DNA of 64,000 nt, taken from assembly GCA_032988165.1 (NCBI GenBank), contig JANTQF010000040.1:115835-179834 (forward strand). The letters run 5' to 3'. Origin of the DNA: Emmonsiellopsis sp. PD_33 (lineage: Eukaryota > Ascomycota > Eurotiomycetes > Onygenales > Ajellomycetaceae). The notes under the pieces are model-generated. The model was not told where the DNA came from and searched no databases. It saw only the letters and a list, made by a program, of their open reading frames with translations. The number at the start of each line of letters is the position of its first letter. Within the stretch, counting starts at the first letter, position 1. A program made the position numbers and the translations under genes. Shown one piece after another: positions 13,326 to 25,800 of this stretch.

Positions 13326-15543
13326 AGTATAGATGTACTTGTAGGTGAGTTGCTAATTTAGATGAAATTCTTATTTAAAAGGTCATTAAGTATCTTACAG
13401 AGTATGAGTAATTCATCATATAATATATTATATAGAGATTCTTAGAGCAGCTAAGAATCTTTACTATTTATCTTCTTAAGTTCAATATAGTGATCATGCA
13501 CACTATAGAATGATGAGAGCTTCTCAGTGACTTTATAGTTAAAAATGTCAAGAAATTCATGATAGTACAGAGAGAGAACTATTATAGAGTTAGTTTTTAG
13601 CTTCTTAGAGAGTCATAAGAGAGCCTTCTCTATATCAGCCATGCTAGTAGTGAAGATTTCAATGAGAGGTTAGAACTTAAATTTTCAATTCCAGCTTTAA
13701 AAGAGGTTATAAATGTTGGTGAAGATCTAGTAAAGATCAGTAGTTTTATGAATGTCTTTTTCAGAGATATAGATACCTCTAGAAAATATAATATATTAGT
13801 TGTAAGTATTGATGAGGGCTTGATGTTCAGATAGCTATAATAGGCTTAATATGAAGTCATATAGAAGATTCTCAATTTTATATATATAAGTATTTTTTCA
13901 GAGGAATCTACTAATATCAACATCAAGCTTCATTATATTTTATATGAAGCTGCCTGTATCACCATTGACATTCTCAATCTTTTGGGGGTTAATCAGGATA
14001 CACAGAAGGTTATAATAGTTAATCATGTAAGGATAAATCATTAAATAGTAATAATAACCACTATTTACTATAGTATTCATATTAAAAGAATAATTAACTA
14101 TGATAGATATAAGAATCACTAGAATAGTTATCTTCTTCTCAAAGGTCTTCCTATTTAACTTTAGAAGTTTCTACTTGTGATTTCATATAGAAGCTAGTCT
14201 TTTCTCAAGTCTAACTTGACATCTTTAAAGTCTTCCTTCTCTTTAGGCTTAATTTGTACATTTATAGACTATATAGGCAGTTTCAGGAGAATATGAGTTC
14301 CACAGCAGTTAGCAGCTCTGTACCTAGGCTTGTTGCAGTTGATATAGATACTTTGAGTATGATGGTTAATAATAGTAGTAATAGTTATATTTAGAATGTA
14401 AAATGTGTTTGCACAGGTAGATTCTATAGGCATTCAATTTATAGTGTTTGGATTTTTTAGCTGAGAGGTCTTAAGGAAGGCCTCCCTAGAGGTGATAAGG
14501 GTACTACTATAGATTTAGCCTTAAATGGCCTTGATCTTAGATAGGTTATTCTCTATATCATAAAGCTTTATATAATATTTAAGATATATTAAAGGTTTGA
14601 TAGAGGTAATAATCTACTACAGAAATTTAAACTTAATGGCTTTTTTAAATAGGGCCTTCTTGATAGTATCATCTTATAGCTGGCTACTGACTTCCAGAAT
14701 CTTCTGATTAAATCTTGAAAGAAAGATAGTAAGTGGATTGATTTTCTAATAAATACTGTGTAGCTAGATTAAAGCCTTTTAGGTTACTAAGGGGTCAGAA
14801 AAAAGAATGTCAAGCTGATCAAGAATGATATTAAGGGTTATAAAAATGAGCTTGACATTAACCTTCATCTAAGAATGAAATTGAGTAATAGTAGTATCAG
14901 AGAGTTAGATATAGATATATCAGGCCTGATTAATGAGAGATTTAATTATATAGCTATTCAAAGCAATCTTGGCCTTCACACTGAGGTGCTAGGCAGAATA
15001 TTTGATGATTTATTTACTCATAAATTTCTCAAGAGTGGCAAGCCTTTCTTTTAGGCATCTCAGAAAGTCCTCAAAAGAAGTGATCAGATGAGTAGGAGTT
15101 AGAATAAAGACTAAAGTTAGTATAAATATATGATTTTATTTAATGATGAGATCAATCTTATTTACAAGCTATTAAATGAAGTTTTAAAATTTAGTATTAG
15201 AGCTCTGAGAAGGGATATTATCTTCACATAGAGAATCCATGTTTATAATGAATTTGAAAGATTATTTGGATTTAGAGAGTTTAGAGGATTCAGGAAGTTC
15301 AGAGGATTCAGAAAGTTTGAAGAAAAATCTTATAAAATATTAATATAAATTATTAGGGCTTTAGAGCCTTTTGCTGACACATCATTCAGCAGAGCTGAGC
15401 TAAGTAAGTTATATTTTAGATTTCAGAAGAGTTTACTGTACATATAGATTATATTTGGAAGAATCTACTATACATATAAATTACATTTAGAGGGTAAATA
15501 TAATGAGGATCTCTAAGAAGAGATTAAGTGAGTAATTATAAAA

Positions 15544-15797
15544 TGTAATGAGTGCACTCTGATAAGTAGATCATGTAAGCTATATACTAGAATTAAAATT
15601 GTAATTACTAGAGAAGAAAAGGAAAAAGGAAAAGAAATCATAAGGTTATATGATATAAATAGAAGAGAATTATATGAGATTGGAGTGAATAAACATTTAT
15701 ATAAAGACCTGGTTAGAGGCTTCTAATTGGGTGGTCAGAGATCAGGTGAAGTTCAGGTAAGCTATAGATATAGAGTATAAGAGTGTAGCTCTTCATA
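15544..15797 (-). repeat. LTR of nested gypsy element, right copy (5' LTR in its own sense)
   Basis: Starts TGTAATGAGTGCACTC and ends CTTCATA, directly followed by the TAGAC duplication. See the left copy at 10,229. Confidence 0.92.
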
Positions 15798-15802
15798 TAG
15801 AC

Positions 15803-16074
15803 ATATAATTCTACTATTCATAATCTTAATTGAAAAATAGTATTATCTCATTAGATTATGTTCTAACAATTAAAATGGCTGCAGATAGTCTTATAAAGCC
15901 TCTAGATATAATTGTATTTATATATTTTATTAATTTACTAGGGATTCTGGTGGGAAATGACAGAAAGTAGCAAGTCTGGTTATGTATCTAGATTTTTCTG
16001 CTGTCAGGTGACATTTTGTTGTTTTTCAGTGTTTTTTCATGAGATCTATATATGTAGCTCCACCTGAGGGGAGG
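15803..16074 (+). pseudogene. Remaining copia RNase H C-terminus and 3' internal region
   Basis: Translation resumes in register after the TAGAC duplication with the copia C-terminal block (ISLDYV, then AADSL, then KPLDI). This shows directly that the gypsy element was inserted into an older copia copy. Confidence 0.8.
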
Positions 16075-16186
16075 TGTTGGCCATACACCTCCAGCCTCCC
16101 AATCAGGTGTAGCACACTTATGTGATTGCACAGTAGATAGATTCCTTGCTAGTGTAGCAATATGAGAGATCTTCAACCTTCCCACA
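16075..16186 (+). repeat. 3' LTR of copia element (112 bp)
   Basis: Pairs with 5,378-5,489. It is preceded directly by the polypurine tract and followed by the TATTT duplication at 16,187-16,191. Confidence 0.93.
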
Positions 16187-16191
16187 TATTT

Positions 16192-17152
16192 TTAGTCCAT
16201 TGAGGTTTTTCAGACATGTCATCGCGATTCTTCAACCTCACTTCATCCCTTGCCACACAACAGATGTTGAAGACCAACCCGCTCTGTTCAAAGAACCAGG
16301 ATATCTCCAGGACCTTGTCTGCCGCTGCCAACTTCAAAATGTGATGTCGAGGACATCGGAAACGTTAGCTCAGTTGTGATCACACCAGTTTTTTGAAGTT
16401 AGCCTCATGGGCGGAAGACAAATGTTGGATCACACTGGCGCTGGTGGTGTTAAACCACAATCATGCCGCCCCCTGGCATTTCTCGAGCACTTCTATGATT
16501 GCTTGGGACCCCGGTGACGGTTTCAAAGAACAACAAATCCATTACCTCAAGGAGAATTTCAAGTTATGGATGAGACCTCCAGTCTCGCCTTTGTCCAAGA
16601 ACCAAGAAAAATATTTGTTCTATTTTTGCAGAAGATCCCAGAGAACTACCCTCCGGGAAGTGGACCCGGGACCCTGAATGGAATTAAGCTTGGTGGCTTT
16701 CGCTGTCTTTTGCCGCCCCAGTACCTTCCAGCTGGGATTCTGGGAATTCTCTGACAAACCTCGATGTGCATCCAACCCCTGAGCAATACTGATTTCTAGC
16801 TTGTTTGAATGCATCGACACGTTCGTTCAATGGTTTTCAGATCCTTTTCCGTCTATGCGTTACAAATTTCGAGATATCTATCAAGTTCTGCATGGACGCC
16901 TGGCAGTGGGGGCTTCCTGCTGATCTAACATTCAGCAAGTGCCCCTTTCCGATAAATATCAAGCTCCTCGGAATCAGCTTCGAGGTACGCTTCACTGGGT
17001 TGGAACTGGTTTAGGCTTCAAAATTATCAACAGCAGGACGGATAATTTTCAATAGCCTCAGATTCGTTTCCCTTTCGTTTCCTCCGTGACTTCTACATAC
17101 AAGCGTTGATACTCTTCACTCCCTCCTGGAGGCATACGGCAACCTTCTCACA
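16192..17152. other. Intergenic, upstream of rhodopsin-domain gene
   Basis: Base composition returns to normal at the LTR edge. A 94-codon frame at 16,393-16,677 lacks any domain and overlaps other frames. The last few hundred bases should contain the promoter of the gene at 17,153. No TCG(N5)CGA palindrome was found here. Confidence 0.4.
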
Positions 17153-18759
17153 ATGGCGCCGACCCTTCCTCCAGTTGATCTCAATGAGACTCAGACGGTG
17201 CGTTGAACTTCTTCTGGACCTGCTTAAGCATTACATCCAATTCTAATGGGATCCGGGTTGGCCAGCATACTGAGCGCGCCCTTACGATATCATGTTGCTG
17301 CATTACGGCGGTGACGATGATTCTTCGCACCCTTGGACGATACGGTTTGAAGGTGAAAAATGAAAGGGAAAAAATCAGCATGAGTGGCCACTTCGTTGGA
17401 CTTGACGATGGTAATACTTCCCCCTTTGATTTTTCCCTTGGGTATCAATCTAACATTGCCGCTTAGTGTTCAATGTTCTTGCGCTGGTGAGCCTTTTCTA
17501 GGCTCCATGTTATGCTGCCCAGCCTAATACTTTGTCCGCCTCTTAGGTCACCTTTTATGGATTATGTGTCTCCGTCTTTCTTGGTAAGTTGAGATAGGCC
17601 ACCTCTAGCGGCAGTACTTTTCTAAATATGTTTCCAGCAATTGATCGTGGTATGGGTGTCCATCTGCAGAGGGTAATGGAAATTCATGGACCGAAAGCGC
17701 TTGATCGCTACAGTTTTGTTCGTAATTCCCCTTCTTCAAACATGGACAAACGCAGTATTGACATTAAGGAAGGCAATCTACCTATGCGCCATCTTTTATA
17801 ATTCGACCCTCGGTTTCGTCAAGCTATCCGTCCTCGCTCTATACCGGCGTATTCTTCGAGGTGTGCATTCGAAGCCGCTTTCAATCGCTAACTGGGCGGT
17901 TTTCGGGTTGGTAGCAGTCAATACTATCTGCAACGTCTGTATAGCAACATTTCAATGCAATCCCGTTGCACGGGCATGGAATCCTACATCTGTCCCTGGC
18001 ACATGCATCAATACTAGGTGAGCATCAATCTCCATTTCTTGTCCGGGGGGAGACCAAAACCACAAGGACGATCCTCTCCTATGGTCGTGAACTTTACACC
18101 GTGCCATTTCTAACGCATATTCAGCGCTTTTTATATCGGGAATGCTTCCACAGGCATAATAACCGACACAATTGTCTATCTGCTTGCCGTTCCAATCATC
18201 AAGCCGCTGCAAATGGAACCCAGGAAGAAATTCTTCGCTCTGGCGACGCTTCTCGTGGGCGGGTTGTGCGTATATCCCCAACCAATAACGATAACCCCCA
18301 TTCATGTTACTCACCAGTTTCTAACATTCCTTCCCTTTACCTAATAGTGCTGTAGCTACCTCCTGCATCCGCATCGCCTTTCTTCCAAGTCTGCTTAAGG
18401 ATCCCGACACCACCTGGGCCATGGGTGTCCCAATGGACTGGTCCATCGTCGAACCAACGGTTGGAATCGTAGTCAGCTCCGTACCAGCGATTACGGCCAT
18501 CCGTCACCTCTTTACGCCCAGGGTATATGGGTCATATTCTAGCTCTGCGAAGTCCCAATTCGACGGCCACGTGCAGCTGGGTGATTTCCGATCCCCAGCC
18601 GGCGGTGCGAATAGAACTAAAGTTTCCGGCCCCTGGAAACCGAATGACGCTGATAGTGGCACTGGCCCTGACAATGACAGCGAGGAACAGCTTGTGCGGG
18701 ATGGGCTGAAGGGGATTTCCCGTACGACTGAGGTGGAGCTGTCGTACTCGCAGAGGTGA
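17153..18759 (+). CDS. Rhodopsin-domain integral membrane protein (PTH11-like)
   Basis: My eight-exon model is 17153-17197, 17266-17410, 17467-17486, 17547-17583, 17638-17717, 17773-18017, 18125-18265 and 18348-18759, giving 374 residues with all phases consistent. The third exon is only 20 bp. The 17,718-17,772 intron is the least certain one; a frame change there requires some intron. The protein has several hydrophobic helices. These include LTISCCCITAVTMIL, VTFYGLCVSVFLAI followed by DRGMGVHLQR (the family GxGxH-like loop), FYNSTLGFVKLSVLALYRRIL and IITDTIVYLLAVPII. This is the pattern of the fungal rhodopsin-domain family (PF20684), which includes PTH11-like receptors. The C-terminal 80 residues are hydrophilic and probably cytoplasmic. 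Its ligand and role are unknown. It converges on the PKS gene and may or may not belong to the cluster. Confidence 0.85.
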
Positions 18760-19889
18760 GACTGGCTGCGAATCCAGGTACTCATTTACATAAACCCCTT
18801 CTTTCGAAAGCTCTCTGGCCTATCTAGGAGGTCTTCCTGATTGCTAGCGAGAAGAGGAAAATGCTTCAGCTATTGAACCAGCCTGTCGGACAGACAGCAT
18901 ATCAATCGAGGAAAACTCTTCGCGGCTTATATTTGGAATATGTGTCGGAAATCCAGGGGTTCACTTTTCGTCGTCATTCCTTTCCCTATGTATTTGTATC
19001 TTAGAACAAATTTAGAAAATTCTAGCAATTCAATACTAGATAGTCCGTTTCATTTCGACTGTAGACCAATCTTATGTATTCCTCGCGTGGTAACCAGGAG
19101 CCTGCATACCACCCTCAGAGGAGAGAGTATATGACCATATTAGTGGATACTAGAAGATAACAGAAAAATTCAACGTCACTTCATGTAATATGAATCAGAG
19201 ATGTGTTTAGGAGAGGATGGATGGATGCGCACTGGAGTGAGTATGGACTCCAAAGGGAATTCACGCCTACGCAGCACGCAGACATGGGTAATTTATCACT
19301 AAAAATGTCAATTAGGAACCCAACCGGGCTGTTTTCAAGTCTTCTAGCTGCTTAATTCTGATCAATCGTGGGACATGTGGTGGTTGAAAGAGGGCAAACT
19401 CAATAGTATATATTTAGATCTATCCTCCAAAAACACCAAGGTCCATATTGACCCTTTAATGAGGGTGCATGACCCCGACTGAATTCTTAGGAAGGTAATT
19501 CACACTCCCATGCTTATAGATTCTGGGGCATTCCCTCCTTTGTCTTTACGTGCGCTGGGATGGAAACTTGAAGCTGCCAGTATTGTTCTTGATAGTAGGG
19601 CGCTCAGGTTTCTGGTCTGTGCGCACAAACGCGCGCCAAAACGCGTGGCGCGGCTCAACCCACACAATTGTGTGCTTCAAGAATTCACGTCAACCGAACA
19701 AACTTGGAACGTGGAAAAACAAATCAGAGCTCTTGCAAGACCAATCACCGAGTTCCGACTGAGCGGATGAATTTATCTATCTCTAACTACAACAAAATCT
19801 GGATATGTTCTGCGCCAGTACTCCATAAACAAAAGAAAGAGGAACGAAGCAAAGCAATTCGAATTCGTCCGCACCCACCACCCGCAGGA
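18760..19889. other. Convergent intergenic region, rhodopsin gene / PKS 3' ends
   Basis: 1.1 kb between two stop codons that face each other, so it should hold the 3' UTRs and terminators. The open frames at 19,510-19,898 overlap in three frames and show no domain. Confidence 0.4.
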
Positions 19890-22800
19890 TCAACTTAAGA
19901 AACCAATTTCCTTCCAGATATGAATATACTTCCGTACTATCTCTTCGCTTACCGGGCCCACGGCGGAGAGAGTCTTCGAATGCTCCAGAGTGTGGCTTAC
20001 GTCGAGTACAAGGCCGCCACAAGACATCCGAAGATAGTTGCTGTCCAAGAAATCCAAGAGCGTGGAGGCTGGATTGTTTCGCTGCGGTGCGGCACGAACG
20101 CGTTCGACCCATTCCTCAAACGGGATCAAGTTGGGGATATTCAATGCGTCAGCTAAAATGGCATTCATCTCCTTCCACGACTGCCCGACGGGATTCTCGA
20201 CGTGATATATTGCATGAGGGTCGCGATTAGAGAGCACTAGGTCAGAGATCGTACTGGCTATATCGTTAACTGGAGTCCAGTATACAGTACCGGAGACGTC
20301 CGGTAATGCGTTCAACGTCTGGGACGACTTGATCAAGAATCCAAAATGTTCCATTGGATTCCAGTATCCGCTAGTCTTGGAGCCGGCGATCTGGCCTAGA
20401 CGGACGACCATTGTGCGAAATAGATCAGGATGTTTTTGTAATGTCTCGCTGAGCATCCGCTCGCATCCCCATTTTGCCTCTCCGTAACCGTTGGGAAGCA
20501 CACTATCGATCTCAACACTGCCTTCCGGCACCTTGGTTCTTGTCTCGCCATTTCCAAGACCGTAGTGGCCAACGACACCGATCGATGACACCCCTAGGAA
20601 ACTGAACCTGAATGACTTTGGACGGCGCACTGCAACATCGCAAGCGAAATCGATGAGATTGCGCATCACCTGGAACTGAGATTCAAAACCGGTCAACGGC
20701 CGTTTGGCACTCATCGGCCACGCGTTGTGGACTAAATGGGTGACAGAATCCACGAGCTTTTCGTATTCGTGCTTCTGCAGCCCAAACATCGGCTTCGAAC
20801 TGTCGGTCTGGAGAACGAGTAGCTTAGAGGCGAGGGCGTCGGGGAAACGGATTCCTTTCTCTCTCATTGCCTTCTGTTGCCGGGTATAAGGCTCCGACTT
20901 GTTCTCGCGATTGAGGCAAACGACTGTCTTCACGTCAGGAAGCTGCGCCATATGGTAGACCAAATGCCCTCCCAAGCTGCCGGATGCGCCCGTTATCAGG
21001 ACGACTTTTTCGTTGTCACACGGCGCTGTGGACAGCAGTGAAGGAGTTGGGGCAGAGAAACCCGTTATGTACTTGTTCACATATTCATCAACGGCTTGTT
21101 TGCGCGCCGCAAGTGCTGCCATTTCATTAGCTGTACGCTGCTGCTTCTCTTCTGCTGGAAGAGGGTCATGGCCCCTCCCAGGCGCCGTCGGGGGAAGTGG
21201 CTCGTTTTCCGCTAGGGGCGAGATCATTTCGCTTGCGTTTGTATTCCCCACCAACAGTCGTTTAAGGTCCGCCACGGTTGGACACTCAAGAAAAAGGGAC
21301 TCATGTTGGATGTCAAGCTCCAGCTCGTCGCGAAACCGGCTCACGATGACGAGAGACAGGAGAGAGTCCACGCCGGAATCGGCGAAATTTGTATCATCAG
21401 TGAGCTCGTCCGTCGCGACACCACTTTCCTCGGAAATAATCGCAACAGCACGCTGGAAGTCGACTTTGGGAAGAAGAAGGGAGTCGTCCGGATCTGGCGT
21501 GGTTGTCACGGTTGCGCTGCTCAACGGAGTGGCTGTACCAGTATCACTCGATGATGGAGTTGATATTTCCGTCTCGTTGGACCCTGCTAGGAATGCTCTA
21601 AGGTCGCCAACTGTGGGATATTCGAAGAAGAATGCGTTGAAATCAAGATTCAAATCGAGCTGCTCTTTGAACCGCGCTGAGATGGTTAGCCCCAACAGAG
21701 AATCGATACCAACGTCGCCAAAAACGGTACTATCCGTCAAGTCGGAAGCAGATAGTCCGCTCTCCTCCGCAATTATCGACAATGCAGCTGCAAGCTTGGA
21801 TGCATGTGACCCCACAGTGGTGGGAACGGAAGGTTGAACTACTTTTGCTGCAGGGTCAGGGCCTGCTACAGCGGCCTGTCTTGTTCGTGCTGGCTGCTGC
21901 TTCTGCGATTTGCTGCCGTTTTCTATTGATAAAATTACCTTTAAAACTCGACGTTGGACTCCTTGAATCTGTGGGTGAAATAAAGTCAACCTCAACCCAT
22001 TCGACGCGAAGCAATGAAATGAGGGTACGAACCGCAATTTGTCCAAAATATGCTACAACTTTCTCGCCGTCGAAAATCACGACATCGCCATGCCACAATT
22101 TATCTGCCCCCTCCTCCATGCGCGTATAGGTGGTATAACTCTTGTCGAAACTTAGGGGCTCAAATATCTGGAAGGAGCCCCATCCATGATTTATAAAGGC
22201 CTCAATATCCAAGTCTGTGCTATCATTGCAGTTCATGGCAAATCCACAACTTTGTGTCAGCGAATCAATGATGGCTGGATGAGTGTGGAAATCGCCACCC
22301 TTCCTCACACTGGCGAAACTGAGGTGGCTTGATGCCTCCAGAGTGTTGCTATTCAAAACAATTTCGTCGATAGCCCGGTAGTCATCGTGGAACCGCGCCA
22401 AAGGTCGGATTGCACGGTACACCATGGGGCGGTTGAAGCGGGCGGTGACTCCTGTCGCGATACCATCTCGCAGGATTTGCTGCTTTTGTTTGACGCTTCG
22501 TGCGTTCTCTTGAAGTGCTTTTTGAAGCCCTCTGTCCGTGAAGCGGACAACGCAGCGAGAATGTTCCTGTAATTTTTGCTTGCTCTGTGGTTTGGTCAGT
22601 CCATAGCGCCCATGGGGGATCTGGCACGAAGGAGAAGGGGCGCTTACATCAAATGACATGAATTTGATAGCTGTTGATTTTGAGACCCAATCAGTTTCCG
22701 CATGCGCCTGAAGCAATTGTTGCCCTTGCCCCTCCCGGAGGATGAGAGCTTTCGAAATGGTTAAGTCCGACACGTCGAGGACGTTTTCTTCCTGATCTGG

Positions 22801-25800
22801 ACGATACCGCTTAAGAAGATAAGTACCCAAGCTCAAAGCGATATCGGCATACACGGACGGCGTGCAAAGTGGAATTCCGTCGACCTCATGCCCTTGGACA
22901 AGTGGACTGAGGTCCTTGCGCGCAATATCCGCTTCCACGACAATACGAGTCTTTTGGGTATCACTGGTCTCTTCCACGACTCTATGAATGGTTGTACTTT
23001 CCAAGCGTTGCGTGTTGCTAATTGTCAAAGGGGGGTCCCCTTTTCGCAGTGACCAGTCGTTGACATACTGCATCCAGTATTCCTTCAGGTCCCAGCTGTA
23101 AGCAGGTAATGGGATAACCTTGTGAGAAATCCTAAAATCCCGCTGGTATTCTGCCCACCCGATATCGGCGCCAGCGGAATAAAGGTGCTTTAATGTCGTC
23201 GTGAGAACTTGCCAAACGGTCCTTCCACGTTGCGAGGAGGATAGAGTTGTGATCTGTGGCCCTAGAACGGCCTTCACCATACCAGAGATGGCTGGGTGCG
23301 GGCCAACTTCAATTATTGTCGTTTGGTCCGTGATGATACGGTTGCTTTGGGCTTCCTGAAGCGCCTTGAGCATGTTAACGGGTTGGCGAGAATGACTTGC
23401 GAGGTATGCGGGACTAAAATTTCCGTGCACATCAAGAGCACCATCCAATGGGCGCAGCACTGGAATCTGGGGTTTGGAGAACGTCACACCACCGGCCAGT
23501 CTCTCGAAATCTGGCAGTATTGAATCTACCTGCGAGGAATGGAAGGCGTAGGGGACCTTGAGCAGTGTACACTTCATTCCTGAATCCGCAAGCAACTCTT
23601 TCAAGGTGGAAATGTTCTGCTTGGGCCCGGCCAGGACGGTCTCAACCGGCGAGTTGATGCATGCGACTTCGTATTCAATGCCTTTTAGGACGGTTGCGAT
23701 GTTGTCCAGTGATTCCTTGACAACAAGCATGGAGTGGCTTCCCTGCGTGCACTTATGCTGGAGTAACTCGGCACGTTTTCCAACCAGATAGATGGTGTCT
23801 GCATCGGATAACACTCTGGCAACATTCAAAGCCGCGTACTCTCCTAAACTGTGCCCAACGACGGCAGCGGGAGTTATGTTCCATGATGCCCACAATTTAC
23901 ATAATGCCATCTGCATGCAGACACTGGCGAGTTGAACGGCGGCGGGCGCAAATACCCCAATATCTTGTTCGTCAGATTGGATGACGGGGAGTACAGAGGG
24001 AAATCCCAGGCCCTGCCCGATTTGGTCCAGTCGGCGCATCTCGGCTCGAAAAACGGAAAAATGTGCTAATAGCTCCTTTCCCATCCCAGGATACTGCGCA
24101 CCCTGGCCAGTAAAGGTGAAGACGATTTTTGGAGCACTTTTAGGTCTCGTCATTCCGACGTTGTCGCGGATGCACGTCTTGATTTGGCCGCAGATATGGT
24201 CAACGCTTGATCCAGACAACATGGCACGGTGCTGATGATGTATGCGACGTGCTGTCGTGGTATATGAAAGCTGACCCAAAGACACAGTGGGATTTTCCTC
24301 CAAGAAAGCGAGCATAGATCTGAGGTTGCCCTGTAGAGATGCGCCAATTTTGGCCGAGATGGCTATGAGGTGCAGTGTCCGTGGGTCAGAGGGGATAGTG
24401 GAGGAGTGGTGCTGGGGAGGTGCGTCTTCGATCAACAAGGCGGAATTTCCACCCGCGGCGCTGAAATTGTTTACGAAAACTCGCCTAGGCTCAGAGCCTC
24501 TTTCCCAGGAAATGGGCTTGAGAGCTATGTTGACATTCCGTTCCTGAAGGTCAGTGGGAAACTTGCGGTTAATCTTCGTTTTGATACCGCAGTGGGGGAC
24601 GATGGTGTTTTTTTGCATCATTAGTAGCACTTTTATCACGCTGGATACGCCTGATGCGGCTTCTCCATGTCCAATGTTGGCCTTGGCTGATCCGAGATAG
24701 AGCGCCTCGTCAGATTTTCGGCCCTTTTTGGTGTGAGATGGTGGTGGAGCGAAAGTGTCTAGGACACTAGACATTTCCCCAGCGTCACCAGCTTGGGTAC
24801 CCCTACGACCCCTGTTAGCACTGTATCCTCAGATGACCATGAAAGATGCTAGGAGAGACAGAAACAAAGATCATCGCAACGTTCAGATGAATTACTTACG
24901 TTCCATGCATCTCAACGTAGCTGACAGAATAAGGGTCCACGGCACTCTGGCTCAGGATCTTGTTGAATATCGCACGCTGTGCCCCAGAATGCGGCCGAGT
25001 AATCGATTCTGACTCTGCAGAGTGGTTCGTGTACGCACCCCGGATCACTCCGAGGATAGGATCACAATCTGCAATGGCATCGTCCAGACGTTTAATAATG
25101 ACGGTCCCAATTCCTTCTCCCCGGCAGTATCCATCTGCAGCATCATCAAAAGTTTTACAATTCCCAGTCCGAGAGAGGAAATGCCCTCGATCAAGCCCTG
25201 ATGTGAAATCTGGGTTTGTCAGAACATTCGTCCCACCAGCAATAGCGGTATCAATGTCTCCTCTCCACAGAGAATTGCAGGCCAAGTGGATGCCAGCAAG
25301 GCTAGAGGAGCATGCTGTGTCAACTGCATAACTGGGGCCACTGAACTTGAAACAGTAGTTGATGCGTCCTGGAATAAACGCTCGGTTCCCACCGGGAATA
25401 AAATAGGTGTCGATATTTTGGGCACTGTTCGTCTCCATCCAATCGTTGCTAGTCACGCCATAAAAAACGCCGACACGATCGCGTCGCGTGGAAGGTGTGG
25501 CGTCTGGAACAATGCCAGCTTGTTCGATTGCTTCGTAGGCGGTCATCAGAGCAAGCCTCTGCGCAGGATCGATCTGTGGGGCCTCTCGCGGTGAAATATT
25601 GAAGAATCGCGCATCGAATACTGCCGGGTCGTCAAGCCAGCAGCCATATGGCACCTGGCTCGTGTTTTTTCGGTCCCCAGTGGGATCCACATGTGTTTTA
25701 GCATCCCAGTGGAGTGCTGGCACAGGCTTGTGGACGTCCAGTCCTTGGTAGAGAAGATCCCAGAATGCCTCATTGTCCTTTGCGCCCGGAAATCGCCCTG

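Larger units (their letters stand above)
10224..15802 (-). mobile_element. Complete Ty3/gypsy LTR retrotransposon nested in the copia RNase H
   Basis: Two 254-bp direct repeats (10,229-10,482 and 15,544-15,797) both start TGTAATGAG. They are flanked by the 5-bp duplication TAGAC (10,224-10,228 and 15,798-15,802). A run of seven C at 10,487-10,493 is a polypurine tract on the minus strand, so the element reads leftward. On that strand the region about 13,325-12,880 translates, with stops, to a gypsy reverse transcriptase: FIKKSGRDL, then KLDVISTFYKI, then YLNDILIF. Near 11,000-11,270 an integrase C-terminal segment (an AEFALNNS-like block) is visible. The remainder, about 13,300-15,540, would be protease and gag, in which I could not define domains. 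It is RIP-mutated and non-functional. Confidence 0.92.
5378..16186 (+). mobile_element. Complete Ty1/copia LTR retrotransposon, RIP-degraded, with a nested gypsy element
   Basis: The element is bounded by 112-bp direct repeats that start TGTTGGC and end in CA, and by a 5-bp target duplication TATTT (5,373-5,377 and 16,187-16,191). A polypurine tract GAGGGGAGG (16,066-16,074) abuts the right LTR, so the element reads rightward. Conceptual translation through many stops gives gag with a zinc knuckle (about 6,841-6,894), a GAG-pre-integrase-like segment near 7,620-7,660 and a copia-type reverse transcriptase (about 9,040-9,640). RNase H follows (from about 9,660) and is cut at 10,228; its last part (AADSL.KPLD) resumes after 15,798. 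Domain order PR-INT-RT-RH and the RNase H sequence mark it as copia. It is certainly immobile now, because stops and missense changes occur throughout. Confidence 0.93.

Noticed and set aside
21013..21837. 274-codon plus-strand frame opposite the PKS
   Set aside because: It is antisense to the PKS ACP region, is Ser/Arg-rich and has no domain. The minus strand encodes intact ACP motifs there.
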